A stretch of DNA of 64,000 nt from Deinococcus aquatilis DSM 23025 (GTDB lineage Bacteria > Deinococcota > Deinococci > Deinococcales > Deinococcaceae). The position numbers and the translations under genes were made by a program. Below the pieces are notes generated by a model. The model made no database searches and was not told the origin of the DNA. It was given only the letters and a program-made list of their open reading frames with translations. Positions 9,060 to 18,250 of the stretch are shown here, one piece after another. Numbering within the stretch: the first letter of the stretch is position 1; each line of letters opens with the position of its first letter. The stretch covers positions 177,134-241,133 of the forward strand of contig NZ_KB899696.1 of NCBI RefSeq assembly GCF_000378445.1. The letters run 5' to 3'.

Positions 9060-9162
9060 GGGTTAGCCTCCAGGTGCGGGCGCAGGTCGGGCAGGTCGCG
9101 CGGGTGAGGGGAAAGGAGGCGGGCAGACAACACCGACCGTGCGGAGGGCAGCGGCACAGGCA

Positions 9163-9648
9163 TCATCCGAGAAGATCGTCCAGCAGAGCGTTGGCACCCT
9201 TGGAAAAATCCGAATCGAGTTGCACGGGCGGAATGTCTTTGAGTTCTTCCAGAATGGCGGCCAGTTGCACGATGGATTTGCGGGCGTAGACCTTGACCTT
9301 GCCCAGCGGCACCGCCACGTCGAAGATCAGGGTCAGCAGGGCCTGGTCGCCCACCGATTCCACATACAGCGTGCCGTTCTCGCCCTGATGGGTCTGCTCG
9401 CTGAAGGTGCGCTCGCCCAGCATGTTGGCGAGTGCGCCCGTGGCGGCGGCGTTGCTGGCAACCAGCGTCGCCACACTGTCCAGCGCAGGTGGACGCGGTG
9501 CCCACAGCGCCTCCTTGTGAGACAAAACGAAGCCTTTGCGGTCGACCAGCAGTCCGTAACGGACACCAGTCACCTCCAGTAACTCCTCTAATAAACGGTC
9601 TACACGTGCAAACGCGTCTCCGTACAGGGCAAGTGAGGGTTCAATCAT
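9163..9648 (-). CDS. mglB: MglB-like roadblock/LC7 protein, GTPase-activating partner of MglA
   Basis: A 161-aa roadblock/LC7-fold protein that in Myxococcus and Thermus binds MglA as a homodimer and stimulates GTP hydrolysis. Visible features are [21 protein letters not shown] (a helix and strand of the fold), [43 protein letters not shown] and a charged C-terminal tail. The ATG at 9648 ([10 protein letters not shown]) is preferred because a -10 box TATACT lies 10 bases upstream. About 100 bp separate it from mglA. Confidence 0.9.
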   Translation of the reverse strand: MIEPSLALYGDAFARVDRLLEELLEVTGVRYGLLVDRKGFVLSHKEALWAPRPPALDSVATLVASNAAATGALANMLGERTFSEQTHQGENGTLYVESVGDQALLTLIFDVAVPLGKVKVYARKSIVQLAAILEELKDIPPVQLDSDFSKGANALLDDLLG

Positions 9649-9813
9649 GACGCTTTGCAGTATAGGAGGCGTCCGGCACAATCTTCTGACGTTTTTGGAA
9701 ATAACGTGAGAAATCTTGCAGGTTCGCCCCCGTTTTTGCCCTACTCAGCGGATTTTAAATAGGGGTAGTGGGGGGGGTGCAGCCTTCCTCACCCGACAGT
9801 CAGCACCCGAACA

Positions 9814-9819
9814 GTACAC
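9814..9819 (+). promoter_or_regulatory. -10 box TACACT of a probable leaderless transcript
   Basis: TACACT ends 8 bases before the GTG at 9828, an arrangement repeated at many genes in this window. It decides the start chosen for the phosphodiester glycosidase-like gene. Confidence 0.5.
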
Positions 9820-9827
9820 TCGCCCGC

Positions 9828-11813
9828 GTGACGAGGTTTCGTGTGGGCAGAGTGCATAGAGCAGTTGGAGTGCAGAAAGCAGTGGGAATGCGGGGAATGC
9901 TGCTGACGCTGGCGGTCTTGGCCGGTGCAGCAGGAAACGCGGCGGCCCGTCCGGTGGCGATTGGGGGCGTGCGGCAGAGTACGGCGCTGGAAACGCGGGT
10001 GCTGGGCGGTGTGGAGAGCATCGCGGTATGGACGCTGCCCCGCGTGGGCGTAAGTGTGCGGAATGATCCGCGAGATCTGCGCCTGCTGTACGGCAACCGC
10101 GAGCTGCGTTACCGCCCCGCCGAAGCTGGAGGGGGAACGGGCTGGACAGGCCTGGGCTTCACGCTGACCACTCCCCTGCCCGCGCCCGAGGTGGTCAACG
10201 GCAGCCTGCATGTCTCGCTGCAAGCCCTCCGGCTGCTGGGTGTGCGCGTGCTGTCGGACGCGCCGGATGTGCTGAATTTTGCTGCGCCTGCTGTGGTGCC
10301 TACCAGCACGCTGCCGCCTTCACCTGTCACGACTATTCCTGTTCCGGCAGCGCCCGCCACCTCGTCGCCCACCACGCCCGCCCTGACCGAGCTTCGGCCT
10401 CTGCCGACGCTGCCTAGTCCCCCTCAGCCGCCCGCCATTCAGCCGATCCCCACCGCTCCGTTGCCTCCTGCTCTGGCCCTGCCCGCTCTGGCACATCTGG
10501 ACACCGTGCGGGTCAGCCGCACTCTGCACCGCAGCGTGGAGGTGCAGCGCGTGGTGCTGGAACTGAGCGCTCTGGCCCCCTACAGCGTGCAGCGTGACAA
10601 AACAGGCCTGAGCGTGACCCTGCCCCGCGTGAGTGCCACGGCCAGCGCTCAGGACTTGCCCTCGGGCGACCGACTGAGCATCGAGCCGGGCGAGGCCGGA
10701 ACCACCGTGCGTCTGAATACGGGCGGCGGCACCAGCACGCTGTTTACGCTCGACAACCCAGACCGCGTGGTGATCGACACGACCACCCAGCTCGATACCT
10801 CGGTGCCGCCCCCGATTGACCCGAGCAGCCTGCCCGCCGGTGTCACCTACCGCCAGAAGGGAACCCTGCACCTGCTGAGTTTCGACCCGGCCCTGTATCA
10901 GCCGCGCGTCATCAGTGCGCCCACGGGCCGCGCCTCGGATGTGGCGGCGTTGGTGCGTGGGGTGGGCGGGGTGGCGGGCGTCAACGGCGGGTACTTTGAT
11001 CCTGGCAGCGCCCTGCCCGTGGATCTGGTGGTGGCAGGCGGCCTGATGACGGCTCCCAGCCTGGAGCGCCGCGCCACCATCGGCTTCAGCGCACAGGGCA
11101 ACACTTTTTTTGGGTATCCCAAGCCGCGTTACCTGCTCGGCGGGCCGTTTGGCAGCCTGACCGTGAACAGCGTGAGCAGCAAACCGCGCCCCGACCTGCT
11201 GACGGCCTTCGTGGGCAACGGCAACACGCCCGTAGGGGCAGACAACCTGACCACGCTGTATGTGGGACTGGGCGGCAGTACAGTCCTCAATGCCCTGACC
11301 GGGCGGGTTACGCCGCCTGCCGGAACCCTGGCCGTTACCTTTGACCCCGCCCGTTTTCCCCAGTTGCCACGTACCGCCGGACAGCCCCTCAAGACCACCC
11401 TGGGCTGGCGGGCCGACGACGCCCCCTGGGACACGGCCCTTGACGCCCTGAGTGCGGGGCCGCTGCTGGTGCAGGGCGGTCAGGTCGCGCTGAATCCGGC
11501 CCGCGAGATGTTCGATACCGGTACGAACCTGTGGCGGCCTACCCGGCAGGTGGCGCTGGGCATCATGGGTGGGCAGGCCACCATCGCCTACTTCGAACAT
11601 GGCACGCCCGAAAGTTTTGCGGCAGCCCTGGCCGGAGCAGGAGTGCGTGACGCCGTGCGGCTGGACAGCGGCAGCAGCGCGACGGCCTACCTGACGGGCG
11701 GGTACGCCAATCTGGGCGCGTACCTGAATACGGTCTGGAGCCGCCCTGTACCCAACGCCATCGTCTTCGTACCCCGCAGCGCCCCAGCTTCACCGGAGCT
11801 ATCGCGCCGCTGA
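9828..11813 (+). CDS. Secreted phosphodiester glycosidase (NAGPA) domain protein with N-terminal AMIN-like region
   Basis: A 661-aa exported protein. The hydrophobic signal [20 protein letters not shown] starts about 20 residues in. A beta-rich domain follows (residues about 40-130), then a Pro/Thr linker (about 140-210), then an AMIN-like domain ([20 protein letters not shown] to DRVVIDTT). The C-terminal region (about 330-655) contains [34 protein letters not shown] and [14 protein letters not shown], the phosphodiester glycosidase signatures, with the Asp and Ser of LDSGSS at the active site. Such enzymes cleave sugar-phosphodiesters in cell-wall or capsule polymers; the substrate here is unknown. 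The GTG is chosen for a leaderless start; ATG at 9888 is the alternative. Confidence 0.82.
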   Translation: MTRFRVGRVHRAVGVQKAVGMRGMLLTLAVLAGAAGNAAARPVAIGGVRQSTALETRVLGGVESIAVWTLPRVGVSVRNDPRDLRLLYGNRELRYRPAEAGGGTGWTGLGFTLTTPLPAPEVVNGSLHVSLQALRLLGVRVLSDAPDVLNFAAPAVVPTSTLPPSPVTTIPVPAAPATSSPTTPALTELRPLPTLPSPPQPPAIQPIPTAPLPPALALPALAHLDTVRVSRTLHRSVEVQRVVLELSALAPYSVQRDKTGLSVTLPRVSATASAQDLPSGDRLSIEPGEAGTTVRLNTGGGTSTLFTLDNPDRVVIDTTTQLDTSVPPPIDPSSLPAGVTYRQKGTLHLLSFDPALYQPRVISAPTGRASDVAALVRGVGGVAGVNGGYFDPGSALPVDLVVAGGLMTAPSLERRATIGFSAQGNTFFGYPKPRYLLGGPFGSLTVNSVSSKPRPDLLTAFVGNGNTPVGADNLTTLYVGLGGSTVLNALTGRVTPPAGTLAVTFDPARFPQLPRTAGQPLKTTLGWRADDAPWDTALDALSAGPLLVQGGQVALNPAREMFDTGTNLWRPTRQVALGIMGGQATIAYFEHGTPESFAAALAGAGVRDAVRLDSGSSATAYLTGGYANLGAYLNTVWSRPVPNAIVFVPRSAPASPELSRR

Positions 11814-11821
11814 GGAGAGCG

Positions 11822-11866
11822 GGACGCTGATTGAAGGCCTGAACCTGCGGCCTTCAATCAGCGTCC
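11822..11866 (+). terminator. Perfect 18-bp hairpin
   Basis: GGACGCTGATTGAAGGCC and its exact reverse complement flank a 9-base loop, 8 bases after the glycosidase stop codon. There is no T-run, so it may act as an RNA-end stabiliser or a weak terminator. Confidence 0.6.
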
Positions 11867-12004
11867 GTAACAGAGCAGTGACGTGGTGGGCAGGGTTCGT
11901 TCCCGGCAGTCGCTGGCGGCGTTTGCTGGCATCCCTCCCTTTCCTGTCAGGTCAGGACGTAGAGCCAGCCTGTACCAGACCCCAGCCCAAGACCGATTTA
12001 CCCC

Positions 12005-12550
12005 CTACCGGCTGCCCACCTTCAGCCGCTCCATCAGTTGCACGAAGGCCTGGGCCGTCACCTGCACGTCTCCGAACGAGCGGTGGCGGCCTCCCTCGGC
12101 AAAGGTGAGGTTCAGGCGCTCGGCCAGCACGCCCAGATTGTGGGCGCGTTCGCGGGGAAAGGCGCGGCGCGAAAGTTGCACGGTGCAGTATTCGGTGGGC
12201 GGTGCCCAGGTCAGGCCCGCACGACGCGCCGCCACCCGCACGAAGCCGTTGTCGAAGGGCGCGTTGTGGGCTACCACAGGCAGTCCATCCACGAAGGCCA
12301 GAAAGTCGGGCAGGGCCTCTGCAATGCTGGGCGCACTCCGCACCATCGCGTCCGAGATGCCGTGAACCTGCTGTGCCCGCCACGGAATCTGCAAAGTATG
12401 GCCGCCTTCGCTGGTGGGCCGCACCAGGGTTTCAAACTTCTGGCTCTCGTCCACACGCCCGTCTACGATCCGCACCGCGCCGATTTCCACGATGCCGTCA
12501 CGTTCGGGCGACAGGCCCGTGGTTTCAAGGTCAAACACGACGACGTTCAT
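12005..12550 (-). CDS. 3'-5' exonuclease, DnaQ/epsilon-like (DEDDh)
   Basis: A 181-aa exonuclease with the three DnaQ motifs: [11 protein letters not shown] (Exo I, Asp-Glu metal ligands, residues 5-15), [13 protein letters not shown] (Exo II) and [13 protein letters not shown] (Exo III with His and Asp). This is a DEDDh catalytic site. It could be a proofreading subunit or an RNase T/ExoX-like repair exonuclease; no polymerase domain is attached. The ATG at 12550 is chosen because the protein then begins directly at the first catalytic strand and TACGTCT lies just upstream, consistent with a leaderless transcript. Confidence 0.88.
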   Translation of the reverse strand: MNVVVFDLETTGLSPERDGIVEIGAVRIVDGRVDESQKFETLVRPTSEGGHTLQIPWRAQQVHGISDAMVRSAPSIAEALPDFLAFVDGLPVVAHNAPFDNGFVRVAARRAGLTWAPPTEYCTVQLSRRAFPRERAHNLGVLAERLNLTFAEGGRHRSFGDVQVTAQAFVQLMERLKVGSR

Positions 12551-12642
12551 TGAGACGTAGCGTAGCGCGTGGTGGCCCGACAAATGAATCTCCGCTTCAT
12601 GTCGCAGTTCTGTCAGAGGCGGGCGGCTAGGCTACGGCCTAT

Positions 12643-13602
12643 ATGACGCGTGCCCCCACCATTTCTTTTCAGTCCGGGCCAGCCGGGGCACACGCAGCAG
12701 CATTGGCCGCCGCCCTCGCTCAACTGGACAACGTGATTCTGGGCAAGAGCCATCAGGTGCGCCTGGCGGTGGCCTGTCTGCTGGCGCGGGGGCATCTGCT
12801 GATCGAAGATCAACCGGGGGTGGGCAAAACCACGCTGGCCCACGGCCTGGCCCGCACGATGGGGCTGGCCTTCCGGCGGGTACAGTTCACGGCAGACCTG
12901 TTGCCCACCGACCTGCTGGGCGTCAGTGTGTGGGACGCCGCCGCCGCCGAATTCCGCTACCACGCTGGCCCGGTTTTCTCTGAAGTCCTGCTGGCCGACG
13001 AGATCAACCGCGCCACGCCCAAAACGCAGGGAGCCTTGCTGGAAGCGATGGAGGAGCGGCAGGTCAGTGAAGGCGGCGTCACGCGCCCGCTGCCCGATCC
13101 TTTTTTCGTGATCGCCACCCAGAATCCGGCGGCGTTCGTGGGCACCTCGCCGTTGCCCGAGGCGCAACTTGACCGCTTTTTGCTGACTGTGACGCTGGGT
13201 TATCCCGATGCCCGCGCCGAGCGCACCCTGCTGGAAACGGGCGGGCGAGTGCTGACCGTGCGCGACCTGCCGCCCGTGCTGAATGCCGCGCTGCTGACCG
13301 CCATGCAGCGCGAGGTAGACGGCGTACACGCAGCGGCCCCCCTTCTGGATTATCTGCAACTGCTGGCCCGCGCCACCCGCGAGCATGGCGCGCTGGCTGC
13401 GGGCCTGAGTCCACGCGCACTGCTGGCATTGCTAGCCGCCGCCAGAGCGTGGGCCTACCTCGCTGGCCGCCGGATGGTCCTGCCCGAAGACGTACAGGCC
13501 ATCTTTCCGGCCCTGGCTGCCCACCGTCTGCCCGTGCGCGACCCCGGCGTGCGGATCGCAGACGTGATGACTCGCCTGCTGGCCGACACACCGGTTCCCT
13601 GA
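12643..13602 (+). CDS. MoxR-family AAA+ ATPase
   Basis: A 319-aa chaperone-like AAA+ ATPase. Walker A is QPGVGKTTL (residues about 58-66), Walker B is VLLADEINRATPKTQGALLEAMEE, and sensor 1 is VIATQNP. MoxR proteins assist assembly or activation of partner proteins and are usually encoded next to DUF58 and transglutaminase-like membrane proteins, as here, where the next gene starts 10 bases downstream and contains both. The operon is divergent from the exonuclease. Confidence 0.9.
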   Translation: MTRAPTISFQSGPAGAHAAALAAALAQLDNVILGKSHQVRLAVACLLARGHLLIEDQPGVGKTTLAHGLARTMGLAFRRVQFTADLLPTDLLGVSVWDAAAAEFRYHAGPVFSEVLLADEINRATPKTQGALLEAMEERQVSEGGVTRPLPDPFFVIATQNPAAFVGTSPLPEAQLDRFLLTVTLGYPDARAERTLLETGGRVLTVRDLPPVLNAALLTAMQREVDGVHAAAPLLDYLQLLARATREHGALAAGLSPRALLALLAAARAWAYLAGRRMVLPEDVQAIFPALAAHRLPVRDPGVRIADVMTRLLADTPVP

Positions 13603-13612
13603 CGGAGCGGCG

Positions 13613-16504
13613 TTGCCCTTGCCTCCGCTGTCCAGATCTGCGCTGTCGTACCGCCTGCGCCCCACCCGCATGGGCAGCGGATTTTTGCTGCTGACCCTGC
13701 TGACGCTGGTTGGATGCGTCAATTACAGCCTGAGCCTCGGCTACGGCGCAACCTTTTTGCTGGCAGGGATCTGGGCCGTCACGGCGGGCGGGGCGATGCG
13801 GGCGGGCCGCGCCCTCAGCGTCAGATTGGAGACACCGGGCGAACTCTTTGCGGGCACGCCGCTGACCCTGACCGGACAGGCCAGCGGGCTGGCGGGCACA
13901 CCTTTCGAGGTGAGTCTGGGGAAATCTGCCGCAACCGGACGCCTCCCGGCAGGGAACACGGCAGCCCGTTTCTCCCTACAACTTTCGCCTCAGGCACGCG
14001 GCCCCCTGACGCTGCCGCCCGTGTGGGTCACCGCCTACGACAGCCTCGGGTTGTGGCGCTGGGTACAGACGTCGCCGCTGGCCGAGCTGGGTCTGGTCAC
14101 GCTGCCCCCCGTCTTTCCTGCTCCGGAGCAGGGCGCACCCACGCCGCCCACCCGCCGCACCGGGGCCGCTGGCGAGGGCCGCACCCGCACCGCTGGCAAC
14201 GATGATTTTTCGGGCCTGCGGGCCTATGTGCCGGGAGATTCACCGCGCCTCGTGTCCTGGAAGCACGCTGCCCGCACCGGCACGCTGATGACCCGCGAGT
14301 TCGATTCTCCGGCAGGCACGGCGCTGATGTTCGGTTGGGCCGATACCTCGGCGCTGGGCCAGACGGAAGCCCGCCTTTCACGGCTGAGCGCCTGGATCAG
14401 TACGGCGCGGGCAGGCGGCCTCCCCTTTGGCCTGACGCTGCCGGGCCTGACGCTCCCGGTAGCGACCGGAGAAGCCCACGCACGGGCGGCCCTCACAGCC
14501 CTGGCGCTGCATGGGCCGCTGCCCACACCCCTGCCCGCTGTCAGCGCCCCCCGCGCTCCCCAGATTCTGCCCGCCGCCGCTGTGCGCTTCACAGTGTTCG
14601 GGCTGGCCGTGGCCCTGGCACCGGCAGCGCTGCGCCAACCCGTGTGGGTGTCGCTGCTCGCGGCGCTCCTGCTGGGGTATACGGCCCTGCAAACCCGTCC
14701 GGTTGCGGCGTCCCGGCAGCAGTTGCGTCCGCTTCCCAGCTGGCTCTTGGGCATCGCAGCGGGCATGGCGGCGGTGGCCCTGAACGCTGAATACGGCACG
14801 CTGCTGGGCAGTGAGGCAGGAACGGCGCTCCTGGGCCTCCTGGTGGCCCTCAAAGCTGCCGAATCGCGCACCCTGCGTGACGCCCGGCTGCTGGTGCTGC
14901 TGGGCCTGTTCGTCACGTTTACGCACTTTTTGCATGGGCAGGGGCCGCTGGTGGCGCTGCATGCCCTGCTGAGCGTGACCCTGATGCTGGCGGTGGCGGG
15001 CGTGTGGGTGGTGCCCCATGTTCAGCCTGACGACCAGGCAGAGGAGGGCGAACCCGGCCCCCTCCGAACAGCGGCCAGAGTCGTGGGGCTGGCCCTGCCG
15101 CTGATGCTGGTGCTGTTCGTGCTGTTTCCCCGTCCAGATGGCCCGCTGTGGCAACTGCCACTCCAGGGCCGCAACCAGACCGGACTGTCGGATGAGATCC
15201 GCGCCGGAGAATTCAGCGATCTGGCCCGCAGCAATGCCGTGGCCTTCCGCGCCGATTTCAGTACGGGCCTGCCTGAACCCCAGAACCGCTACTGGCGCGG
15301 CCCCGTGTTCGAAAACTACGATGGTGTGGCCTGGAGACAGGCACGGCCGCGTGGTGCGTCGCCCAGCATAGAGCCGACTGGCCCGGAAAGTGCCTATACC
15401 CTGACGCTGGAACCCAACGGCAAGCCCTGGCTGCTGACGCTGGACGTACCCACCGAACTCCCGCCCGGTACGTTCCTGTCCACGGCGTTTCAGGCGGTGA
15501 ATCCGCGCCCCACCACTGCCCGCGCCCGCTACACCGTCAGGGGCCGCAGCGCCCGCCTGGGTGTACAGGAAAGCCCCGAGCGCCTGAACTACGACCTGTT
15601 GTTGCCAGAAGGCCAGAGCCAACGCGCCCGCGATCTGGCGGCCACCTGGGCACCTCTGGCCCCGGCAGCGCGGGTAGAAGCGGCCCTGAATTACCTGCGA
15701 ACGGGCGGCTTCACCTATACCCTCAGTCCACCCACCTTGCCCGAACAGAACCGCGTAGACGCCTTCCTGTTTGGCAGCCGTACCGGATTTTGCGAGCATT
15801 ACGCCAGCGCCTTTGCCTTTCTGATGCGGGCGGCGGGGATTCCGGCCCGGATCGTGGGCGGCTACCTGGGCGGCGAGATCAACCCCGACGGCGGCTACCT
15901 GATCGTGCGCCAGCAAGATGCCCATGCCTGGGCGGAAGTCTGGCTGGCGGGGCGCGGCTGGATTCGGGTAGATCCGACCGCCGTGGTGGCTCCTGCCCGC
16001 CTGAATACCAACCTGAGTACTGCCCTGACCCGTCCAAACGCCACCGAGGCCACACCGCCCGGCACCTTTGCCCGCCTGCGCCTGCGCCTTGATGCCCTGC
16101 AAAACCGCTGGAACGACACGGTGGTGGGCTACGGCGGCGAGCAGCAACGCAGCCTGCTGGGGCGCGTGGGGCTGGGTCAGGTGGGGGCCACGCCGTATCT
16201 GCTGGCCCTGCTGGGGCTGGTGGCCCTGGCGCTGGTGCCCGCGCTGCTGGTGGCCCGCCGGGTTTCGCGGCCCCGCGACCCCGCCGCCCGCGCCCTGCAC
16301 GACCTGACTGTGCGTCTGCGTCTCCCCCGTGCTCCCGGAGAAACGGCCACAGCCTATACGTTGCGTGTGCAGAAGCGCTGGCCGCAATCGGCCGAATCGC
16401 TTGCCACTTTTCTGGCCGCCTACCACGAGGCCCGCTATTCGCCGGAAGCCTCGGCAGAACAGGCGAGGAAATTGCGTGCATTGGCGAGGAAGGTGCGGCA
16501 GTAG
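13613..16504 (+). CDS. Fused DUF58 and transglutaminase (TgpA-like) membrane protein
   Basis: A single 963-aa frame carries parts normally found in two genes. Residues about 20-60 hold two membrane segments, then beta-rich sequence, then the DUF58 signature FSGLRAYVPGDSPRLVSWKHAARTG written here only in part (GLRAYVPGD, ~200-225). Residues about 320-500 hold several membrane segments of the TgpA/DUF3488 type. Residues about 560-800 are an external transglutaminase core with the catalytic Cys in RTGFCEHYASAFAFLMRAAG, His in QQDAHAWAEVW and Asp in IRVDPTAVV. One more membrane helix (about 855-880) precedes a DUF4129-like tail. The start is TTG with GGAGCGG upstream; ATG 13670 is possible. It is cotranscribed with moxR. 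The role is probably envelope assembly; the substrate is unknown. Confidence 0.85.
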   Translation: MPLPPLSRSALSYRLRPTRMGSGFLLLTLLTLVGCVNYSLSLGYGATFLLAGIWAVTAGGAMRAGRALSVRLETPGELFAGTPLTLTGQASGLAGTPFEVSLGKSAATGRLPAGNTAARFSLQLSPQARGPLTLPPVWVTAYDSLGLWRWVQTSPLAELGLVTLPPVFPAPEQGAPTPPTRRTGAAGEGRTRTAGNDDFSGLRAYVPGDSPRLVSWKHAARTGTLMTREFDSPAGTALMFGWADTSALGQTEARLSRLSAWISTARAGGLPFGLTLPGLTLPVATGEAHARAALTALALHGPLPTPLPAVSAPRAPQILPAAAVRFTVFGLAVALAPAALRQPVWVSLLAALLLGYTALQTRPVAASRQQLRPLPSWLLGIAAGMAAVALNAEYGTLLGSEAGTALLGLLVALKAAESRTLRDARLLVLLGLFVTFTHFLHGQGPLVALHALLSVTLMLAVAGVWVVPHVQPDDQAEEGEPGPLRTAARVVGLALPLMLVLFVLFPRPDGPLWQLPLQGRNQTGLSDEIRAGEFSDLARSNAVAFRADFSTGLPEPQNRYWRGPVFENYDGVAWRQARPRGASPSIEPTGPESAYTLTLEPNGKPWLLTLDVPTELPPGTFLSTAFQAVNPRPTTARARYTVRGRSARLGVQESPERLNYDLLLPEGQSQRARDLAATWAPLAPAARVEAALNYLRTGGFTYTLSPPTLPEQNRVDAFLFGSRTGFCEHYASAFAFLMRAAGIPARIVGGYLGGEINPDGGYLIVRQQDAHAWAEVWLAGRGWIRVDPTAVVAPARLNTNLSTALTRPNATEATPPGTFARLRLRLDALQNRWNDTVVGYGGEQQRSLLGRVGLGQVGATPYLLALLGLVALALVPALLVARRVSRPRDPAARALHDLTVRLRLPRAPGETATAYTLRVQKRWPQSAESLATFLAAYHEARYSPEASAEQARKLRALARKVRQ

Positions 16505-16682
16505 TCCCTCGGGCGCAGAGGCGTTACATGGGCCGTAGGCAGTGAGAACGGCAGCCCGGATGGCCTTCCAGCTTGTTTTCCCGGTGCTGTTCTTCTGCCA
16601 GATGCTCTGGCTCCTTTAGACCCCAGACGCTTTGACGCTTTTTTCCCCCGCCCCCGATCCCTGTGCCGCATACTGAATCCAG

Positions 16683-17336
16683 ATGAAAGTCCTGATTATC
16701 GTGGCCACGGCAGGCGAGGCGGCGAGGCTGGCAGGCGTGCCTGCACATGTGGTGGTCTCCGGCGTGGGCGCGGTGGCAGCGGCACTGACCACCCAGCAGG
16801 AGCTGATGCGGGAGCCATTCGATCTGGTCGTCAGTGCCGGAATCGGGGGCGCGTATCCGGGCAGCGGCCTCCATCCCGGCGATCTGGCCCTTTCCAGTCT
16901 GATGGCGCAGGCCGATCTGGGCGCGGTGGACGGTCTGCCAGGTCAGGAAACCTTCTTGCCTCTGGAGGAACTGGGCCTCAGCGTGCAGCCCGATCAGCTC
17001 AACACAGGGATTTTTCCGGCCTGGAGCGGCTCACATGCACTGGCTGAACGCCTGAGCAACGCTGGCCTGCGCGTGGGGTACGGCCCCGCCCTCACGCTGT
17101 CCACGGTCACGGGCAGCCTGGAAGTGGCCCAGGCCCTCGCCGCCCGTTTTCCCGGTGCAGTCTGCGAGGGGATGGAAGGTGCGGGCGTGGCCCACGCTGC
17201 CCTGCGCTGGGGCGTGCCTGCCCTGGAAGTACGCGGGATCAGCAACCCGGTGGGGCCACGTGACCGGGCCGCATGGAAACTGGGTGAGGCTCTGGCCGCA
17301 ACGAGGCGGGGCGTGGAGGCGTTGCTGGGGTGGTAG
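16683..17336 (+). CDS. mqnB: Futalosine hydrolase
   Basis: A 217-aa purine-nucleoside-phosphorylase-fold hydrolase that removes hypoxanthine from futalosine in menaquinone synthesis. The motifs VVVSGVGAVAAAL, VVSAGIGGAYPGSGLHPGDLALS, CEGMEGAGVAHAAL (Met-Glu of the nucleoside pocket) and EVRGISNPVGPRD match MqnB, and its length is usual for the family. MTA/SAH nucleosidase is the related alternative, but the GISNPVGPRDR ending favours MqnB, as does mqnD in the same window. Confidence 0.9.
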   Translation: MKVLIIVATAGEAARLAGVPAHVVVSGVGAVAAALTTQQELMREPFDLVVSAGIGGAYPGSGLHPGDLALSSLMAQADLGAVDGLPGQETFLPLEELGLSVQPDQLNTGIFPAWSGSHALAERLSNAGLRVGYGPALTLSTVTGSLEVAQALAARFPGAVCEGMEGAGVAHAALRWGVPALEVRGISNPVGPRDRAAWKLGEALAATRRGVEALLGW

Positions 17337-17343
17337 GCAAAGC

Positions 17344-17382
17344 GGGCTGTGGCAAGGGGTTCTCCCCAAAGCCTACAGCCCA
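17344..17382. terminator. Nested hairpin between convergent genes
   Basis: GGGCTGT..ACAGCCC encloses GGGG-TTCT-CCCC. It separates mqnB from the convergent gene ending at 17414 and probably works in both directions. Confidence 0.5.
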
Positions 17383-17413
17383 CTTCCTCGCACCTTAAAT
17401 TTCTAGTACAGCC

Positions 17414-17842
17414 TCAGTTGCGGTTCAGGAACAAATTCTGCACGGGCGTGGGCGCAACCGGGAAGTTGACCTGCACATGCACGGTGGTTCCGGGGGGCGT
17501 CTGGGGATCTACGTTGATCCAGTGGCTTGCCAACACAGGTGGGTTGGGCTGAGGGTCGATGGCCCGCACCAACACGCGGCCCTGCGCGGGCACGAACACG
17601 CACCAGCCTTCAGGAGCGGCGGTAAAGGCCCGCACCGGCAGCACGCTTTGCAGGGTCAGGTCGGTGGGGGTGGCCCAGTACTCGATCAACAGGCTGGCCT
17701 GCTCCCTCGTCAGGTCTTTTTCTTCGATGTTCAGCTGAATTTCTACGCTGTCGCTCTGGCCGGGTACCAGATTCATCCAACCGGGAACCACGTAGCGGCC
17801 ACTGCGGGCGCTCTTGAACTGTTGAGGGGCGGGATTGGTCAT
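17414..17842 (-). CDS. Hypothetical protein, beta-rich, 142 aa
   Basis: Not recognised. The ATG at 17842 is chosen because TACTCT, a -10 box, ends six bases upstream, as at other leaderless starts; an in-frame ATG at 17881 is the alternative. The protein has no signal peptide or membrane segment. It alternates short hydrophobic strands (RYVVPGWMNLVPGQ, SVEIQLNIEE, RVLVRAID, TTVHVQVNFPV), which suggests an immunoglobulin-like or jelly-roll beta sandwich. It forms a minus-strand neighbour of the small membrane gene at 18085, 80 bp apart. Confidence 0.6.
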   Translation of the reverse strand: MTNPAPQQFKSARSGRYVVPGWMNLVPGQSDSVEIQLNIEEKDLTREQASLLIEYWATPTDLTLQSVLPVRAFTAAPEGWCVFVPAQGRVLVRAIDPQPNPPVLASHWINVDPQTPPGTTVHVQVNFPVAPTPVQNLFLNRN

Positions 17843-17923
17843 AGGGTCAGAGTAGCGCGGCAAGTCTTTCTGGGCCATCACACCAGCCTAGCCGGGGGTA
17901 GGCGGACGGGCAGACCGGCAGGC

Positions 17924-18085
17924 TCATTCGTCAGCGTCTGGTGCAGGAACTGCGGTCTGAACAGTGTGCAGCAGGGCACGCACCGCCACATAACCGACCA
18001 CGAAAAACAGCAGCGGTACGAGGTTCACGCTCACTTCGGCGTCTTTTTCGGGGGTCAGGGCATTCTGGCGGCGAAACTTGATCAT
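17924..18085 (-). CDS. Small single-pass membrane protein, 53 aa
   Basis: MIKFRRQNALTPEKDAEVSV is the cytoplasmic N-terminus, followed by one membrane helix (NLVPLLFFVVGYVAVRALL, residues about 21-39) and an acidic tail ending APDADE. The positively charged start and single helix predict N-in topology. TAGGCT ends seven bases before the ATG, consistent with a leaderless start. Function unknown. Confidence 0.6.
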   Translation of the reverse strand: MIKFRRQNALTPEKDAEVSVNLVPLLFFVVGYVAVRALLHTVQTAVPAPDADE

Positions 18086-18214
18086 GCCCTATAGCCTACG
18101 CGCCGGACATGACCGGAAGGCCACATTCCGGCTTGAGCCAGCATTGACGAATGGAGCGGCTCACCTGCTCAGCGCTCTGTGGCCCGCTATTCCGGCCAAG
18201 CGTGAACACCGACA

Positions 18215-18243
18215 TTGCGCGACTTGCCTAGAGGGGATAGAAC
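18215..18243 (+). promoter_or_regulatory. Promoter of tdh
   Basis: TTGCGC and TAGAAC are separated by 17 bp. The -10 box ends seven bases before the GTG at 18251, so the transcript is probably leaderless. This decides the start. Confidence 0.55.
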
Positions 18244-18250
18244 CGTTGCC

